Shown here: positions 8,754 to 18,332 of the stretch, one piece after another
Position numbering within the stretch: the stretch's first letter is position 1
How the letters are laid out: every line of letters begins with the position of its first letter
NCBI GenBank assembly: GCA_944384105.1
Contig: CALWSC010000059.1
Span: forward strand, 40,055-104,054
Reading direction: 5' to 3'
Length of the DNA: 64,000 nucleotides
DNA from: an uncultured Lachnospiraceae bacterium
Lineage (GTDB): Bacteria; Bacillota; Clostridia; Lachnospirales; Lachnospiraceae
The notes under the pieces: generated by a model
What the model was told of the DNA's origin: nothing
Databases searched by the model: none
Seen by the model: only the letters and a program-made list of their open reading frames with translations
Translations under genes and position numbers: made by a program

Positions 8754-10492
8754 AGTGCTTCACCTCCATATCCGTAGTGTTCCAGTTCTTTCTGCATTTT
8801 CCACATATGTGCATAGACTCCGTCTCTGCTGAGCAGTTCGCTGTGTGTACCGCTCTCGCATACGGTTCCATCCGCGAATGTATAAATTCTGTCCGCATGT
8901 TCGCAGTTTGCAAGGCGGTGCGAGATCAGCAGCACTGTCTTCTTCCCTGCAAGGGAACAGATCTGTTCCATAATGTCATTCTCACTCTCCACGTCAATGT
9001 TCGACGTCGCCTCGTCGAAGATATAGACGGGGCTGTCGTGCAGAAGCGCCCTTGCGAGGGCGAGCCGCTGCCTCTGACCGCCGGAGAGATTTGCGGCGCG
9101 TTCCAGAAGCGCTGTATCCAGACCGTTTTCACAGCGCAGGAAATCGGCAAGGCGGGTCTGCTCAAGCACTTCCCACATGCGCGCATCCGAAGCGTTCGGG
9201 TCTCCCATTTGCAGGTTGTCGCGCACAGTGCCCTTGAACAGATAGCTGTCGTGACTGATATAGGTGAAGTTTTTCATCAGGCTTTCCTCCGAGATCTCCG
9301 AAAGCTCCGTACCGCCTGTCATGATACTGCCGCCGTAGTTTTTATTTCTTCCCATGAGAATTGCGGCTGCTGTGGATTTGCCGCTGCCGCTCTCACCGGC
9401 AAAGCAGACGAAGCCGCCCTGCGGGATATCAAAATTGACATCTCTTAAGATCTGACGTTCCCCGTCGTAGGAAAAACTCAGCTTCCGGCATTGTACCGCA
9501 CAATTCTCCGGTCTGATTCTGCCGTGTTTTTCCCCTGGCTCCTCCAGATCAAGCAGGTGAAAGATCTTATCGCTTGCAGCCATTCCGTTCATAGCTATGT
9601 GGAAATAGCTGCCCAGCTGACGCATTGGAAGGAAGAAATCCGCGGAGAGCAGAATGACCGCAAAGCAGCCGGCAAATGTGATTCTCTCCGCCTCAAAGTC
9701 ACTGACTGCCAGGATGACGCCGAGTGCTGCGCCTCCGTATGCCACGAGATCCATAATCGTGATGGAATTCAGCTGCATCGTCAGGACTTTCATTGTAATT
9801 TTCCGGAATTTCTCAGCCTGTTCATTCATTTCATCGTTTTTGTATGCGTCAGACTGATAGATTTTCAGCGTCGTCAGTCCCTGCAGATTTTCCAGAAAGG
9901 TATCTCCAAGTTCTGTATACTGCCCCCAGTACTTTGCCAGCAGCTTCTTGGCAAATGTCTGCACTGCCGCGATTGAGATGGGAATCAGCGGGACGCAGAT
10001 CAGCAGCACAATGGCAGCTCTTATGCTCACGGTTCCGAGAACTGCAAAAAGTGTCAGCGGAGCAAGCATACTGTAGAAGAACTGCGGAAGATACGCGCCG
10101 AAATACGTCTCCAACTGATCGACGCCCTCCACGGCGATCTGAACGATCTCCGAGGTGGATACCCGTTCGCTGTAGGATGCGCCAAGCTTTAAAAGCTTTC
10201 TGTAAATTTTCTCACGCAAAAGTTTCTTAACGGATCTGGACGCCAGATAGCTCATACGGCTGGCTCCCACAGTACAGACGAGCCGCACTGCCGCCGCCAG
10301 AACTGCCGCTGCTGCAGCTTTGGATACAGCGTTTCCATCAAAATCCCTGTTCAAAAAATGCTCCAACAGGCTGCTCACTGCGAAAATCAGGAGGATATTC
10401 GCAGCAAGGCTGCACCACTGCAGGATGACATTTCCCGCAATGTATTTTCTGCTGCTGCTGACCGTGCCGATCAGACGTTTATTTATCATCAT
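8750..10492 (-). CDS. ABC exporter-fold subunit 1 (CydD/IrtA-like)
   Basis: 580-aa partner of the downstream half-transporter and first gene of the operon. The transmembrane domain contains ETYFGAYLPQFFYSMLAPLT, a segment typical of CydD-like proteins. The ATPase domain has Walker A GESGSGKS, signature LSGGQRQR and Walker B VYIFDEATSNID. The start follows AGAGGAG. Two palindromes (10513-10526, 10570-10583) bracket a good promoter, so expression is probably repressed by a dimeric regulator. Substrate unknown; iron/heme or thiol compounds are plausible. Confidence 0.9.
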   Translation of the reverse strand: MMINKRLIGTVSSSRKYIAGNVILQWCSLAANILLIFAVSSLLEHFLNRDFDGNAVSKAAAAAVLAAAVRLVCTVGASRMSYLASRSVKKLLREKIYRKLLKLGASYSERVSTSEIVQIAVEGVDQLETYFGAYLPQFFYSMLAPLTLFAVLGTVSIRAAIVLLICVPLIPISIAAVQTFAKKLLAKYWGQYTELGDTFLENLQGLTTLKIYQSDAYKNDEMNEQAEKFRKITMKVLTMQLNSITIMDLVAYGGAALGVILAVSDFEAERITFAGCFAVILLSADFFLPMRQLGSYFHIAMNGMAASDKIFHLLDLEEPGEKHGRIRPENCAVQCRKLSFSYDGERQILRDVNFDIPQGGFVCFAGESGSGKSTAAAILMGRNKNYGGSIMTGGTELSEISEESLMKNFTYISHDSYLFKGTVRDNLQMGDPNASDARMWEVLEQTRLADFLRCENGLDTALLERAANLSGGQRQRLALARALLHDSPVYIFDEATSNIDVESENDIMEQICSLAGKKTVLLISHRLANCEHADRIYTFADGTVCESGTHSELLSRDGVYAHMWKMQKELEHYGYGGEAL

Positions 10493-10512
10493 GTGTGTTC
10501 ACTCCTCTTTCG

Positions 10513-10526
10513 TTAGTCTATACTAA
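10513..10526. promoter_or_regulatory. Perfect palindromic operator TTAGT-N4-ACTAA
   Basis: TTAGTCTATACTAA lies between the -10 box and the ribosome site of the ABC operon. The same form occurs at 36087-36100 before the DUF2325 operon. The half-site resembles those of DtxR/IdeR-type metal regulators, but the regulator is not identified. Confidence 0.65.
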
Positions 10527-10540
10527 TTCATGACCAGACT

Positions 10541-10569
10541 ATTTTACTTTATTACCGAAAATATGTCAA
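10541..10569 (-). promoter_or_regulatory. Promoter of the ABC/YgbA/DUF454 operon
   Basis: Minus strand: -35 TTGACA (10569-10564), 17-bp spacer, -10 TAAAAT (10546-10541). The upstream palindrome abuts the -35 and the downstream one lies just after the -10, a classic repression layout. Confidence 0.75.
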
Positions 10570-10583
10570 TTAGTTTATGCTAA
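10570..10583. promoter_or_regulatory. Palindromic operator TTAGT-N4-GCTAA
   Basis: TTAGTTTATGCTAA directly abuts the -35 box of the ABC operon. It has the same half-sites as 36047-36060 (TTAGTTAAAGCTAA). Confidence 0.6.
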
Positions 10584-10594
10584 CTTTTTATAAT

Positions 10595-10630
10595 AAAAAA
10601 TCCCCTCTGCCGTATTGGCAGAAGGGATTT
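10595..10630 (-). terminator. Intrinsic terminator of fucI
   Basis: Minus strand: ATCCCTTCTGCC pairs with GGCAGAGGGGAT around a short loop and is followed by TTTTT. It starts about 10 bp past the fucI stop. Confidence 0.85.
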
Positions 10631-10640
10631 GAATATCTCA

Positions 10641-12434
10641 TTATTTGTAAAGAGGTCCGTAATTCTGGCAAGCTCTGTAGTCTGCACCCTCTTTGTCCAT
10701 TCCGAATGCATTCCATGCAGCCGGGCGGAAGATCTTCTCTTCCGGTACGTTATGCATAGCTACCGGGATTCTCAGCATGGAGCACATGGTGATCAGGTCA
10801 GCGCCGATATGTCCGTAGGAGATTGCTCCGTGGTTAGCGCCCCAGTTGTTCATCACATCGTATGCGCTCTTGAATGCGCCCTTTCCATTGCATCTCGGTG
10901 TAAACCATGTGCACGGCCATGTGTAGTCGGTACGTTTCCAGAGGATATCAGATACCTCATCCGGCAGTTTTACGGTCCAGCCCTCAGCGATCTGGATCAT
11001 CGGTCCTAAGCCCTTCACAAGGTTCAGACGGATCATCGTAACCGGCATCTCAGCCTGGGTCAGGAATCTGGAGGAATATCCGCCTCCGCGGAAGTATCCG
11101 TTATCAGCCGGGTTCCAGGTTGTAGCTCCCATGATTGCTTTCTGATCTTCCTCAGTTACATCCCACCACTGCTTCATAACAGGGTTGCCATTCTCGTCTT
11201 TTGCCAGTCCGCATGCGTCAAGGCAGGCAGCTCCGGAGTTGATCAGATGAATAAATCCGCCGTTCTCCTTTGCAACGCCCTCAAGCTCATAGCCGGCAGC
11301 CTTCTTAACAGCCTCCGGACTCCAGTATGTACGAACATCTGCGAAGATCTGTGCACGGTTGGTCAGAAGCTTCATGAACAGCATGCCCAGTCCATTAAGA
11401 ACGTCGTTCTCTGTAGCGAGAATGTACGGCTCTCTTGCGCCGTTCCAGTCAAAGGACGTGTTTAAAACAGCCTCTGCGAAATCTCCATTCGGATAGAAGT
11501 CTGTCCACTGTCTCTGTCCCTGGAATCCTGCTGCGATCGCATTGTGTCCGATTGCTTCCTCAGAGAACTTCTCCGGCAGGTTCTTGTTGCCGTTCATCAG
11601 ATCTTTGATGATGACAGCCATCTTTACTACGAACTCAAACTGCTCTTCTTTCTTCTCCGGGGACATCTGCAGCTCTTCCGGGTTCTTGTCGAAGCCGATG
11701 GTGCAGGTCTCTTTTGCCCACTTTAATGCTTTCTGGTACTCTGCCTCATCATAGATGCCCTCTGTCATGCGGCGGATGATCTCTACCTCATCGACAGACT
11801 CTACACGCATGCCCAGATAACTCTGAATGAAATCGGAGTCAATAATTGATCCGCCGATACCCATGCAGATGGAACCGATCTGTAAGTAGGATTTGCCTCT
11901 CATGGATGCTGCCGCAACTGCTGCACGGCCGAATCTGAGCAGCTTCTCCTGTACGTCTTCCGGAATATCCGTAGCGTCTGCTTCCTGTACGTCATGTCCA
12001 TAGATTCCGAATGCCGGAAGTCCCTTCTGTGCGTGGGTAGCAAGTACGGATGCCAGATATACTGCGCCCGGACGCTCTGTTCCGTTGAATCCCCATACAG
12101 CTTTGATTGTGTGAGGATCCATATCCATCGTCTCAGATCCGTAGCACCAGCACGGAGTAACGGTCAGGGTAATGTCCACGCCTTCTCTTCTGAACTTCTC
12201 AGCGCATGCAGCCGTCTCGCCTACGCGTCCGATCGTGCTGTCAGCGATTACTACTTTCACCGGCTCGCCGTTGGAGTATCTTAAATTCTCCTCAAATAAT
12301 TTTGCAGCGGACTTTGCCATGTTCATGGTCTGCTCTTCCAGTGAACCTCTGACATCCAGTGCGCCTCTTCTGCCGTCGATCGTAGGTCTGATACCAATGA
12401 CCGGGTATCCTCCGATTAATCTGCTCTCTGCCAT
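10641..12434 (-). CDS. fucI: L-fucose isomerase
   Basis: Cytoplasmic Mn-dependent ketol isomerase converting L-fucose to L-fuculose (the family also takes D-arabinose). About 597 aa, matching the family. The N-terminus [14 protein letters not shown] and the later [20 protein letters not shown] and [13 protein letters not shown] stretches are diagnostic. The ATG at 12434 follows GGAGGTAATAGCT and is preferred over an in-frame ATG at 12449. It is divergent from an AraC-family regulator at 12584, which probably controls it. No fuculokinase or aldolase is adjacent. A ruined GH29 fucosidase at 47-48 kb is the only other fucose gene seen. Confidence 0.95.
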   Translation of the reverse strand: MAESRLIGGYPVIGIRPTIDGRRGALDVRGSLEEQTMNMAKSAAKLFEENLRYSNGEPVKVVIADSTIGRVGETAACAEKFRREGVDITLTVTPCWCYGSETMDMDPHTIKAVWGFNGTERPGAVYLASVLATHAQKGLPAFGIYGHDVQEADATDIPEDVQEKLLRFGRAAVAAASMRGKSYLQIGSICMGIGGSIIDSDFIQSYLGMRVESVDEVEIIRRMTEGIYDEAEYQKALKWAKETCTIGFDKNPEELQMSPEKKEEQFEFVVKMAVIIKDLMNGNKNLPEKFSEEAIGHNAIAAGFQGQRQWTDFYPNGDFAEAVLNTSFDWNGAREPYILATENDVLNGLGMLFMKLLTNRAQIFADVRTYWSPEAVKKAAGYELEGVAKENGGFIHLINSGAACLDACGLAKDENGNPVMKQWWDVTEEDQKAIMGATTWNPADNGYFRGGGYSSRFLTQAEMPVTMIRLNLVKGLGPMIQIAEGWTVKLPDEVSDILWKRTDYTWPCTWFTPRCNGKGAFKSAYDVMNNWGANHGAISYGHIGADLITMCSMLRIPVAMHNVPEEKIFRPAAWNAFGMDKEGADYRACQNYGPLYK

Positions 12435-12583
12435 AGCTATTACCTCCATATGTAAAATGTTCCGTTTCTGGTCTTTTGACCATTTCTGTGTATTATTATA
12501 CTATTGTTTTTGTGGAATTACTTGTGGTATAATGGCAAAAAACATAACAATATTCACTTTTTCAGACAAAAGGGAGGATTTTC

Positions 12584-13438
12584 ATGCATTATCCCGAATA
12601 TAATGAGAACAAGCAGAGAGGGACCTTTGAGTTTCCGTTTGAATTTTATCACACCACTCCGTCGCATCCGCGGTACGTGATGTCGTATCACTGGCATATT
12701 GAATTTGAGCTGATCCGCGTGATAAAAGGAAGTCTGCACATGACGCTGGACACGCACGAATTTACAGCACACGCCGGAGAGTATGTGTTTGTACAGAGCG
12801 GTACACTGCACTCAGGCGTGCCGGATGAGTGTCTGTATGACTGTATCGTATTTGATTTGAATGCGCTTTTGAAGCATAATGCGCTGTGCCGCCCTTACAT
12901 CCAACGGGTAATCGAAGGGTCAGCTCTGGTATATTATCATTTTACGTCGAAAAGGGGAAAGGTGATTTCGATTCTGGACGGGCTCTTTGACGCGTTCGCC
13001 GGTAAGGCGGATGGGTATGAGCTGACCGTCTTCGGTGCATTCTACTGTTTCTTTGGAGAAGTATTCGCGCAGCGGTACTATCTGGAGAATGTGCCCAAGA
13101 ATCGGCGTGATTATAAGAAGATACTGCAGATGAAACATGTACTCGAATATATTGACAGCAACTATGCCTCCCCGATCACGCTGGAACAGCTCTCAGGCGC
13201 AGCCTCCATGACGCCCAAGTATTTCTGCCGCTTCTTTCTGGAGATGACGCACCGGACACCCATTGATTATTTGAATTATCAGCGCATAGAACACGCCTGC
13301 TATCAGCTTGTCACGACAGACGCGTCAATTACAGATATTGCCTACAGCTGCGGCTTTAATGATCTAAGCTATTTTATCAAGACGTTTAAGAAATATAAGG
13401 GAATTACCCCGGGAAAGTATGCAAGCCAGAAGTTCTGA
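12584..13438 (+). CDS. AraC-family regulator, cupin type
   Basis: 284 aa. The N-terminal half is a cupin-like sugar-binding domain (HWHIEFELIRVIKGSL, FVQSGTLHSGVPDE). The C-terminal about 100 residues form the paired helix-turn-helix of the AraC family (LEQLSGAASMTPKYFCRFFL, then ITDIAYSCGFNDLSYFIKTF and ITPGKYA). ATG follows AAAGGGAGG. Divergent from fucI, so the likely target is fucI itself, with fucose or a related deoxy sugar as effector (inference). The shared gap has a TATAAT-type -10 for each direction. Confidence 0.92.
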   Translation: MHYPEYNENKQRGTFEFPFEFYHTTPSHPRYVMSYHWHIEFELIRVIKGSLHMTLDTHEFTAHAGEYVFVQSGTLHSGVPDECLYDCIVFDLNALLKHNALCRPYIQRVIEGSALVYYHFTSKRGKVISILDGLFDAFAGKADGYELTVFGAFYCFFGEVFAQRYYLENVPKNRRDYKKILQMKHVLEYIDSNYASPITLEQLSGAASMTPKYFCRFFLEMTHRTPIDYLNYQRIEHACYQLVTTDASITDIAYSCGFNDLSYFIKTFKKYKGITPGKYASQKF

Positions 13439-13469
13439 CCGACAGGCTGACTCTCTGACGATGTTTCTC

Positions 13470-13854
13470 TTATTTTACATTGTCCAGCTTGTTATCTGTC
13501 CTCCACACTCTCAGTTCCCTGTCAGAGATATGGATTCCGTATTGCTCACGGAGACGGTCAAATTCCTGTTTGGATTTTACCCCCCCCCCAGAGATAGGAC
13601 TGATAGAAAAAGTACAGTGCCCGTTTTCTGTCCGGAGGTCCCGGGAAGATATCGCGGTAGAGCGTACCGAGGCAGTTCGCTGCGTCGCGCTTCTCTTCCC
13701 TCTCCCCGCACAGCATTGCTTCATATAATAATTCTTCCGCCTTCTCTGCAGATCTTCTGTCCTGCTGCTCCTCAAGCTGTTTCAGATATGTAAGAGCGCG
13801 GCGAAAAAGCTGCTTCGTATATTCCCGGTATAAGTCTTTGATATCCTCATCCAT
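13470..13854 (-). pseudogene. Small helical protein gene frameshifted in a 10-G run
   Basis: From the ATG at 13854 (MDEDIKDLYREYTKQLF) the frame encodes an acidic helical protein with a TPR/Sel1-like pattern (RDAANCLGTLYRDIF, KRALYFFYQSYLWGG). At a run of ten G on the minus strand (13580-13589) it shifts and ends soon after at 13558. With nine G the frame would continue as VKSKQEFDRLREQYGIHIS to the stop at 13470, giving about 128 aa. The break is therefore a one-base homopolymer change: slippage, phase variation or sequencing error. Function unknown. It follows the CE15-like esterase by 87 bp. Confidence 0.6.
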
Positions 13855-13940
13855 ACCCTCTGCCCTCTCAGTTGTCTGATATGTTTTTCTTCATTATACT
13901 GAATTCGGCAAATATCGTCAACGTCAGGTTCCGGTATTTT

Positions 13941-15014
13941 TCAGTTCCCATGCTTTTCTCTGTAGGCGATCACATTCTTCCAATCCTCTCTGCTCAGAAA
14001 ATGCGTTCCTCGTCTCAGCGAATAACCGATATGTCCTTCGTGAAGGCAGGTTCCATCTTCCGGAAATCTCTCTCTGCTGCACAGCCCCTTCTCGCCCAGC
14101 AGTTCAAATGCCGTGGATGCGGCGGCGCATCCGAGAAATTCCGATCTGGGATCTGCCCAATAATCCTCAGAAGCGCTTGTCACATACAGATATCTGGGAG
14201 CAATCATTGCCAGCAGAAAATGCTGGTCAAAGGGAAGTGTCTCCTCTCTGTACTGAAAAAAGTTTCCGGCAAACCAGAGACGGCTTCCTTTTCCATACAG
14301 ATTTTCCATCCGCTCTCCTGTCTTGCCTCTGAACAGCGCCGCTCCCCCTGCTCCTGACTGGCAGCTCACAGTCAGGGTAAATCGCTCATCGAAAGCTCCG
14401 GCAAGCAGCGCTGTCTTTCCCAGGCGCGAATGTCCCATCACGGCGGCACGGCCGAAATCCAGACGCTCATCGCCTGTCAGTCCATCCAGGATACGGGATG
14501 CAGCCCACGACCAGATTCGAAGTTTTCCCCAACTGTCATAAGGATTGCGTGTACAGAATCTGCCCAGTCCGGTCATATGACCATCAAAATAATCCGCAGC
14601 AATATCCTGATAGAAGACGCTTGCAAGCGCATATCCGGCATCAATAATCTCCTCCCCGATTCCATCGGCAGGGCTCGGTGTAAACCCCAGATAGACAAAA
14701 AACGGTACCGGGTCACTGCGCTTTGGAATCACAAGTGTAAAAGGTATTGCCGCTTCCGAGAAATCGGAGCGGATTGTCAGCAGGCAGTGCTCAGTCATCG
14801 CCTTACCGCCGAAGCTGTCTTTCTCACAGCGCATCACCCGTTTTTCCGTTTTCACACTCAGGCGTGTCGGATAACCTGCAAACTCTCTGGAGAGGATTTC
14901 TCCGATCTCTGCTCTGCGCTGCTGCCAAAGAGCAGGGGTATGGACCGGTCTGCCGTCGGTGAAGCGCAGGAGGTCGGGGAGTATTCTTCTGGTTATCTCA
15001 TCTTTCAGATTCAT
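13941..15014 (-). CDS. CE15-like glucuronoyl/carbohydrate esterase
   Basis: 357-aa alpha/beta hydrolase without signal peptide. The nucleophile elbow MGHSRLGKTALLAG (Ser about 196) matches the bacterial CE15 GHSRxGK pattern. The late YSLRRGTHFLSREDW segment supplies the probable catalytic His (about 338), and SEDYWADPRSE sits where the acid/loop is expected. CE15 enzymes cleave methyl or aryl esters of glucuronic acid; here, with GH105 and GH28 genes, the substrate may be an esterified uronic acid in pectic material. It begins 12 bp after the sugar isomerase stop, within the GH105 operon. Exact ester specificity is not readable. Confidence 0.8.
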   Translation of the reverse strand: MNLKDEITRRILPDLLRFTDGRPVHTPALWQQRRAEIGEILSREFAGYPTRLSVKTEKRVMRCEKDSFGGKAMTEHCLLTIRSDFSEAAIPFTLVIPKRSDPVPFFVYLGFTPSPADGIGEEIIDAGYALASVFYQDIAADYFDGHMTGLGRFCTRNPYDSWGKLRIWSWAASRILDGLTGDERLDFGRAAVMGHSRLGKTALLAGAFDERFTLTVSCQSGAGGAALFRGKTGERMENLYGKGSRLWFAGNFFQYREETLPFDQHFLLAMIAPRYLYVTSASEDYWADPRSEFLGCAAASTAFELLGEKGLCSRERFPEDGTCLHEGHIGYSLRRGTHFLSREDWKNVIAYREKHGN

Positions 15015-15026
15015 CTTGAATTCTCC

Positions 15027-15863
15027 TCAGTGCTTCTCCAGATACTCCCTAGCTCTCACCGCATTCTCCGGCGTGCTGTTTTCTATTGTCGCCTGTAAAT
15101 AAGGCTTCTTTTCCTTCTGCCATGCGAGGATCGGGGCATAGTCCAGGTTTCCGGTCTCGCCGGGGGCTGTCGGCTTTACTTCGTCTCCCTCTATATAGTA
15201 GTCCTTTGCATGGAGAAGGGCAATATCGTCACCGTTCAGGGTGAGCATGCGGTTGAAGAGTTCTGCCTGAGAACAGTGATTTTCAACACTCAGCATATTT
15301 ACAGGATCAAAAATAATCTGAAGGTTCGGAGAATTTACAGCGTCGAGGACAGCGCGGGTGCGCTCCGGTGTGGAGACAATGTGCTTCCACACCGGCTCGA
15401 TCGCGAGCGTAACTCCAAACTGCTCCGCATATCCGACAGCGCACCGCACATTTCTGATAAAAGCAGCAAGCGCCTTCTCCGTACGGCACTCCAGGCAGTA
15501 TTTATACGCTGTATTAGGGGCTCCTGTCTCAGTTCCCACGATCGGCGCACCGAGATACGATGCGAAGCGGATATTTGCCTGATACTCCTTTAAAATCTCT
15601 TCCAGCTGTGCCGGGTCCGGATTAGCAAGGTTCAGATAGCAGCCGTAAACAGCCACGTCAAGATGCTGCTTCGCCAGCTCTGCCTTTAAATGCGCTGCCA
15701 GCCCGGGCGTAAGTCCCTCTCTCGTGATGCCATACTCCTTATAGACAATCTTTGATGCGAGATGGATACAGGAAAATCCCTGCTCTTTGGCAATCTCAAA
15801 CCTTTTCTCCATCGGCACCTGTGCCAGGTCGTGCAGGCGGATGCCTACCTGTAATGTGCTCAT
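15027..15863 (-). CDS. Sugar phosphate isomerase/epimerase-like TIM barrel
   Basis: 278 aa of the xylose-isomerase-like TIM barrel superfamily (PF01261). Metal-ligand type strands are visible: VTLAIEPVW, LQIIFDPVNML, DIALLHAKDYY. The ATG overlaps the GH105 stop by 4 bp (ATGA) after GGGGAGG, so it is coupled to GH105. It probably isomerises a keto-sugar or uronate released by GH105 (inference). The superfamily has many activities, so no specific reaction can be assigned. Confidence 0.85.
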   Translation of the reverse strand: MSTLQVGIRLHDLAQVPMEKRFEIAKEQGFSCIHLASKIVYKEYGITREGLTPGLAAHLKAELAKQHLDVAVYGCYLNLANPDPAQLEEILKEYQANIRFASYLGAPIVGTETGAPNTAYKYCLECRTEKALAAFIRNVRCAVGYAEQFGVTLAIEPVWKHIVSTPERTRAVLDAVNSPNLQIIFDPVNMLSVENHCSQAELFNRMLTLNGDDIALLHAKDYYIEGDEVKPTAPGETGNLDYAPILAWQKEKKPYLQATIENSTPENAVRAREYLEKH

Positions 15864-16996
15864 GCTTTTTCCTCCCCGTTCATCAGAGTCTCAATATAGG
15901 CAAGAATCAGCGGAGCCACACCCTTGGCGTCGTTCTTTACAACCGGCTCACGCATATAGTACTCAAAGGTTCCCTCGCGGTTCTCCTTGTTTCCAAGCCC
16001 TGCTACCAGACAAATATGATCCATCTGAAGCTCTCCGTTCTCCTCCTTGATGCAGGTCCGGCAGATTCCCTCAAATGCGCGAAGCCCGTGCGCATAGTAT
16101 GAAGCGTCGAGTATGCCGATCCGCACGCCTTTCATAATTGCATATGCGAAAATCGAAGAGCCTGAAGCTTCCACATAGTTAGGTTCAATCTGCGGAAGAT
16201 TAATCACCTGATACCACATGCCGGTCTTCTCATCCTGATACGGCAGCATACTGTCCACGAGATCGCGGAACATCGCGGAGAGTTCCTCTTTTTCCGCTGC
16301 ATACTTCTCCGGCAGGATCTCAATCGTATCCGCGAGCGCCATAGCAAACCACCCTTCAGCCCTTAACCAGAACTGATCGGAGAGACCTGTCACCTTGTCG
16401 CACCAAAACATCCTGCGGGACTCGTCAAACGCATGATAATACAGGCCGTTGCGGCTGTTTCTCATATTTTTTCTCACATTTCTGAACTGATTGAAGATAT
16501 CCTCACAGTTTTCGCAGTTGTTAAAGCTTAACTCGTACTGCAAATAGAACGGCTGCGCCATATACAGCCCATCCAGCCATACCTGATTCGGGTAAATCTT
16601 CTTGTGCCAGAAGTTTCCGCTTTCCGTTCGCGGCTGTCCCTTGATCTGGCTGTAGATCAGATCCATCGCACGGCGGTATTTTTCCTTCCCTGTCAGAGTG
16701 TAGAGGTCAAACAGTGTTTTTCCGGCATTGACATTGTCCAAATTGTACTCATCGACGGAATATGACTTGATGCTTCCGTCCTCCTGGACGAAAAAATCAA
16801 TAAATTCATCCGCAAAATTCAGATATCTCCGGTCGCCTGTGATGTGGTAGAACTCCAGAAGCGCCTTGATCATACAGCCGTCAATATAATTCCAGGTATT
16901 TGGCTTTCCGGCGCGGATTTTCTCTATATTCCACGCAGGCGCCTGCGGCGTACTGCGGTCTATGAGCTGTCGTATGTAGTTGTCCAGTAATTCCAT
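15860..16996 (-). CDS. GH105 unsaturated rhamnogalacturonyl hydrolase
   Basis: 378 aa, usual length for cytoplasmic YteR/RhiN-type enzymes, with no signal peptide. It removes the unsaturated uronic acid left by pectate or RG lyases. Family landmarks are WNYIDGCM (35-42), YNLDNVNAGK (Asp 87) and WLDGLYMAQPF (Asp 142); the two Asp correspond to the catalytic pair described for YteR. The ribosome site is weak. First gene of a three-gene operon with the TIM-barrel isomerase and the CE15-like esterase. Confidence 0.93.
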   Translation of the reverse strand: MELLDNYIRQLIDRSTPQAPAWNIEKIRAGKPNTWNYIDGCMIKALLEFYHITGDRRYLNFADEFIDFFVQEDGSIKSYSVDEYNLDNVNAGKTLFDLYTLTGKEKYRRAMDLIYSQIKGQPRTESGNFWHKKIYPNQVWLDGLYMAQPFYLQYELSFNNCENCEDIFNQFRNVRKNMRNSRNGLYYHAFDESRRMFWCDKVTGLSDQFWLRAEGWFAMALADTIEILPEKYAAEKEELSAMFRDLVDSMLPYQDEKTGMWYQVINLPQIEPNYVEASGSSIFAYAIMKGVRIGILDASYYAHGLRAFEGICRTCIKEENGELQMDHICLVAGLGNKENREGTFEYYMREPVVKNDAKGVAPLILAYIETLMNGEEKA

Positions 16997-17081
16997 ATAT
17001 CTTATCAGGAACCGCCCTGCTGCGGACGATTCCCTCTCCTTTCTTATTCTATATCTATTTCTTCCTATTATATAATAGCTC

Positions 17082-18317
17082 TTATTCTTCCTCTGTCAGC
17101 GGAAGCCCCTGCATATAGCGATCCATTGCTTCTGCAATCTGCTTTGAACGGCGCACTGCCTCGACGACAGTCTTTGCTCCCGTTACCACGTCGCCGGATG
17201 CAAATACGCCCGGCACTGTGCTCTCCCCGTTTTCATCCACCTGAATAAGTCCCCGTTTGTTCAGCTTGAGATCCTTCTGCCGGTTTGCGATGCGGTCCTG
17301 CGGACCCTGGCTGATAGAAATAATTGTAGAATCCGCCGGGTAGAGCTTCTCCGTACCGGGAATCCGATGCATATTTCCGTCCTCATCCCACTCGACGTCA
17401 GCCATGATCGGTCCCTCGTCCACAATCTCCACCGGCGACTTTAAGACTTCAAACTGTACTCCGTCAATCTTCGCATACTCTACCTCAGTGTGCGATGCAA
17501 CCGGCACCTCAGTGATGGAAAATACAGTGACTCTGGAAGCTCCGTGGCGTACTGCCGTTCTCGCAACATCCATTGCCGCATTTCCGGCTCCGATGACTGC
17601 CACGCTTTCGCCCAGATCAAACACCTCCGGATTTCTCAGATAGTGGATGCCGAAGTGTACATTTCCAAACGTCTCTCCTTTGATCTTCAGCGTATTCGGT
17701 CTCCAGGTGCCAGTACCGATGAACACGGACTTGTAGCCGTCCCGGAACATATCGTCAATGGAAATCGAACCGCCGATCGCGATATTCGGCCGGAACAGAA
17801 TGCCCATGCCGCGCATCTTCTTCTTATAGCGGTCGAGAATCGTCTTTGGGAGACGAAACTCCGGGATGCCGTACTGCATGATTCCGCCGATCTTTTCTCT
17901 GTCCTCAAAGATCGTGACCTTGTATCCCTTCTGCGCCAGCCTGATTGCAATCGTAATGCCTGCCGGGCCTGCGCCGATAATCGCCACCTTGATTCCGTTG
18001 GACGGCGCCATGTCTATCTTCAGCCTGTCAAAGCATGAGTCTGAGATATAGTTCTCAATCGTGCTGATGTGCACCGGAGACCCCTTTCTGCCCAGAACGC
18101 AATGCCCTTCGCACTGCTTTTCATGATCACATATCAGAGAACATACAATCGACAGCGGATTGTTGGCAAAGAGCATCTCTGCGGCGTCATACGTCTCATT
18201 CTTCAGAAGCATCTGGATCATCGTGGGAATTGATGTATGAATCGGACATCCCTCCCGGCACTGAGGCTTCTTGCAGTTTAAACATCGTTTTGCCTCGTCG
18301 ATAACGTGTACAGCCAT
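17082..18317 (-). CDS. GltD/NfnB-type FAD-NAD(P) oxidoreductase
   Basis: 411-aa stand-alone member of the glutamate-synthase small-subunit family. The N-terminal Fe-S domain has CLNCKKPQCREGCP and CSLICDHEKQCEGHC. It is followed by GAGPAGITIA (FAD) and GAGNAAMDVART (NAD(P)H) Rossmann motifs, and by GVFASGDVVTGAKTV for flavin contact. It passes electrons between NAD(P)H and Fe-S clusters for a partner that is not encoded nearby, so GltD, NfnB-like and other roles are all open. Start follows AGGAGG. A repeat element (18333-18420) fills the gap to the GH28 gene upstream. Confidence 0.88.
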   Translation of the reverse strand: MAVHVIDEAKRCLNCKKPQCREGCPIHTSIPTMIQMLLKNETYDAAEMLFANNPLSIVCSLICDHEKQCEGHCVLGRKGSPVHISTIENYISDSCFDRLKIDMAPSNGIKVAIIGAGPAGITIAIRLAQKGYKVTIFEDREKIGGIMQYGIPEFRLPKTILDRYKKKMRGMGILFRPNIAIGGSISIDDMFRDGYKSVFIGTGTWRPNTLKIKGETFGNVHFGIHYLRNPEVFDLGESVAVIGAGNAAMDVARTAVRHGASRVTVFSITEVPVASHTEVEYAKIDGVQFEVLKSPVEIVDEGPIMADVEWDEDGNMHRIPGTEKLYPADSTIISISQGPQDRIANRQKDLKLNKRGLIQVDENGESTVPGVFASGDVVTGAKTVVEAVRRSKQIAEAMDRYMQGLPLTEEE

Positions 18318-18332
18318 AGTCGTTCCTCCTAT

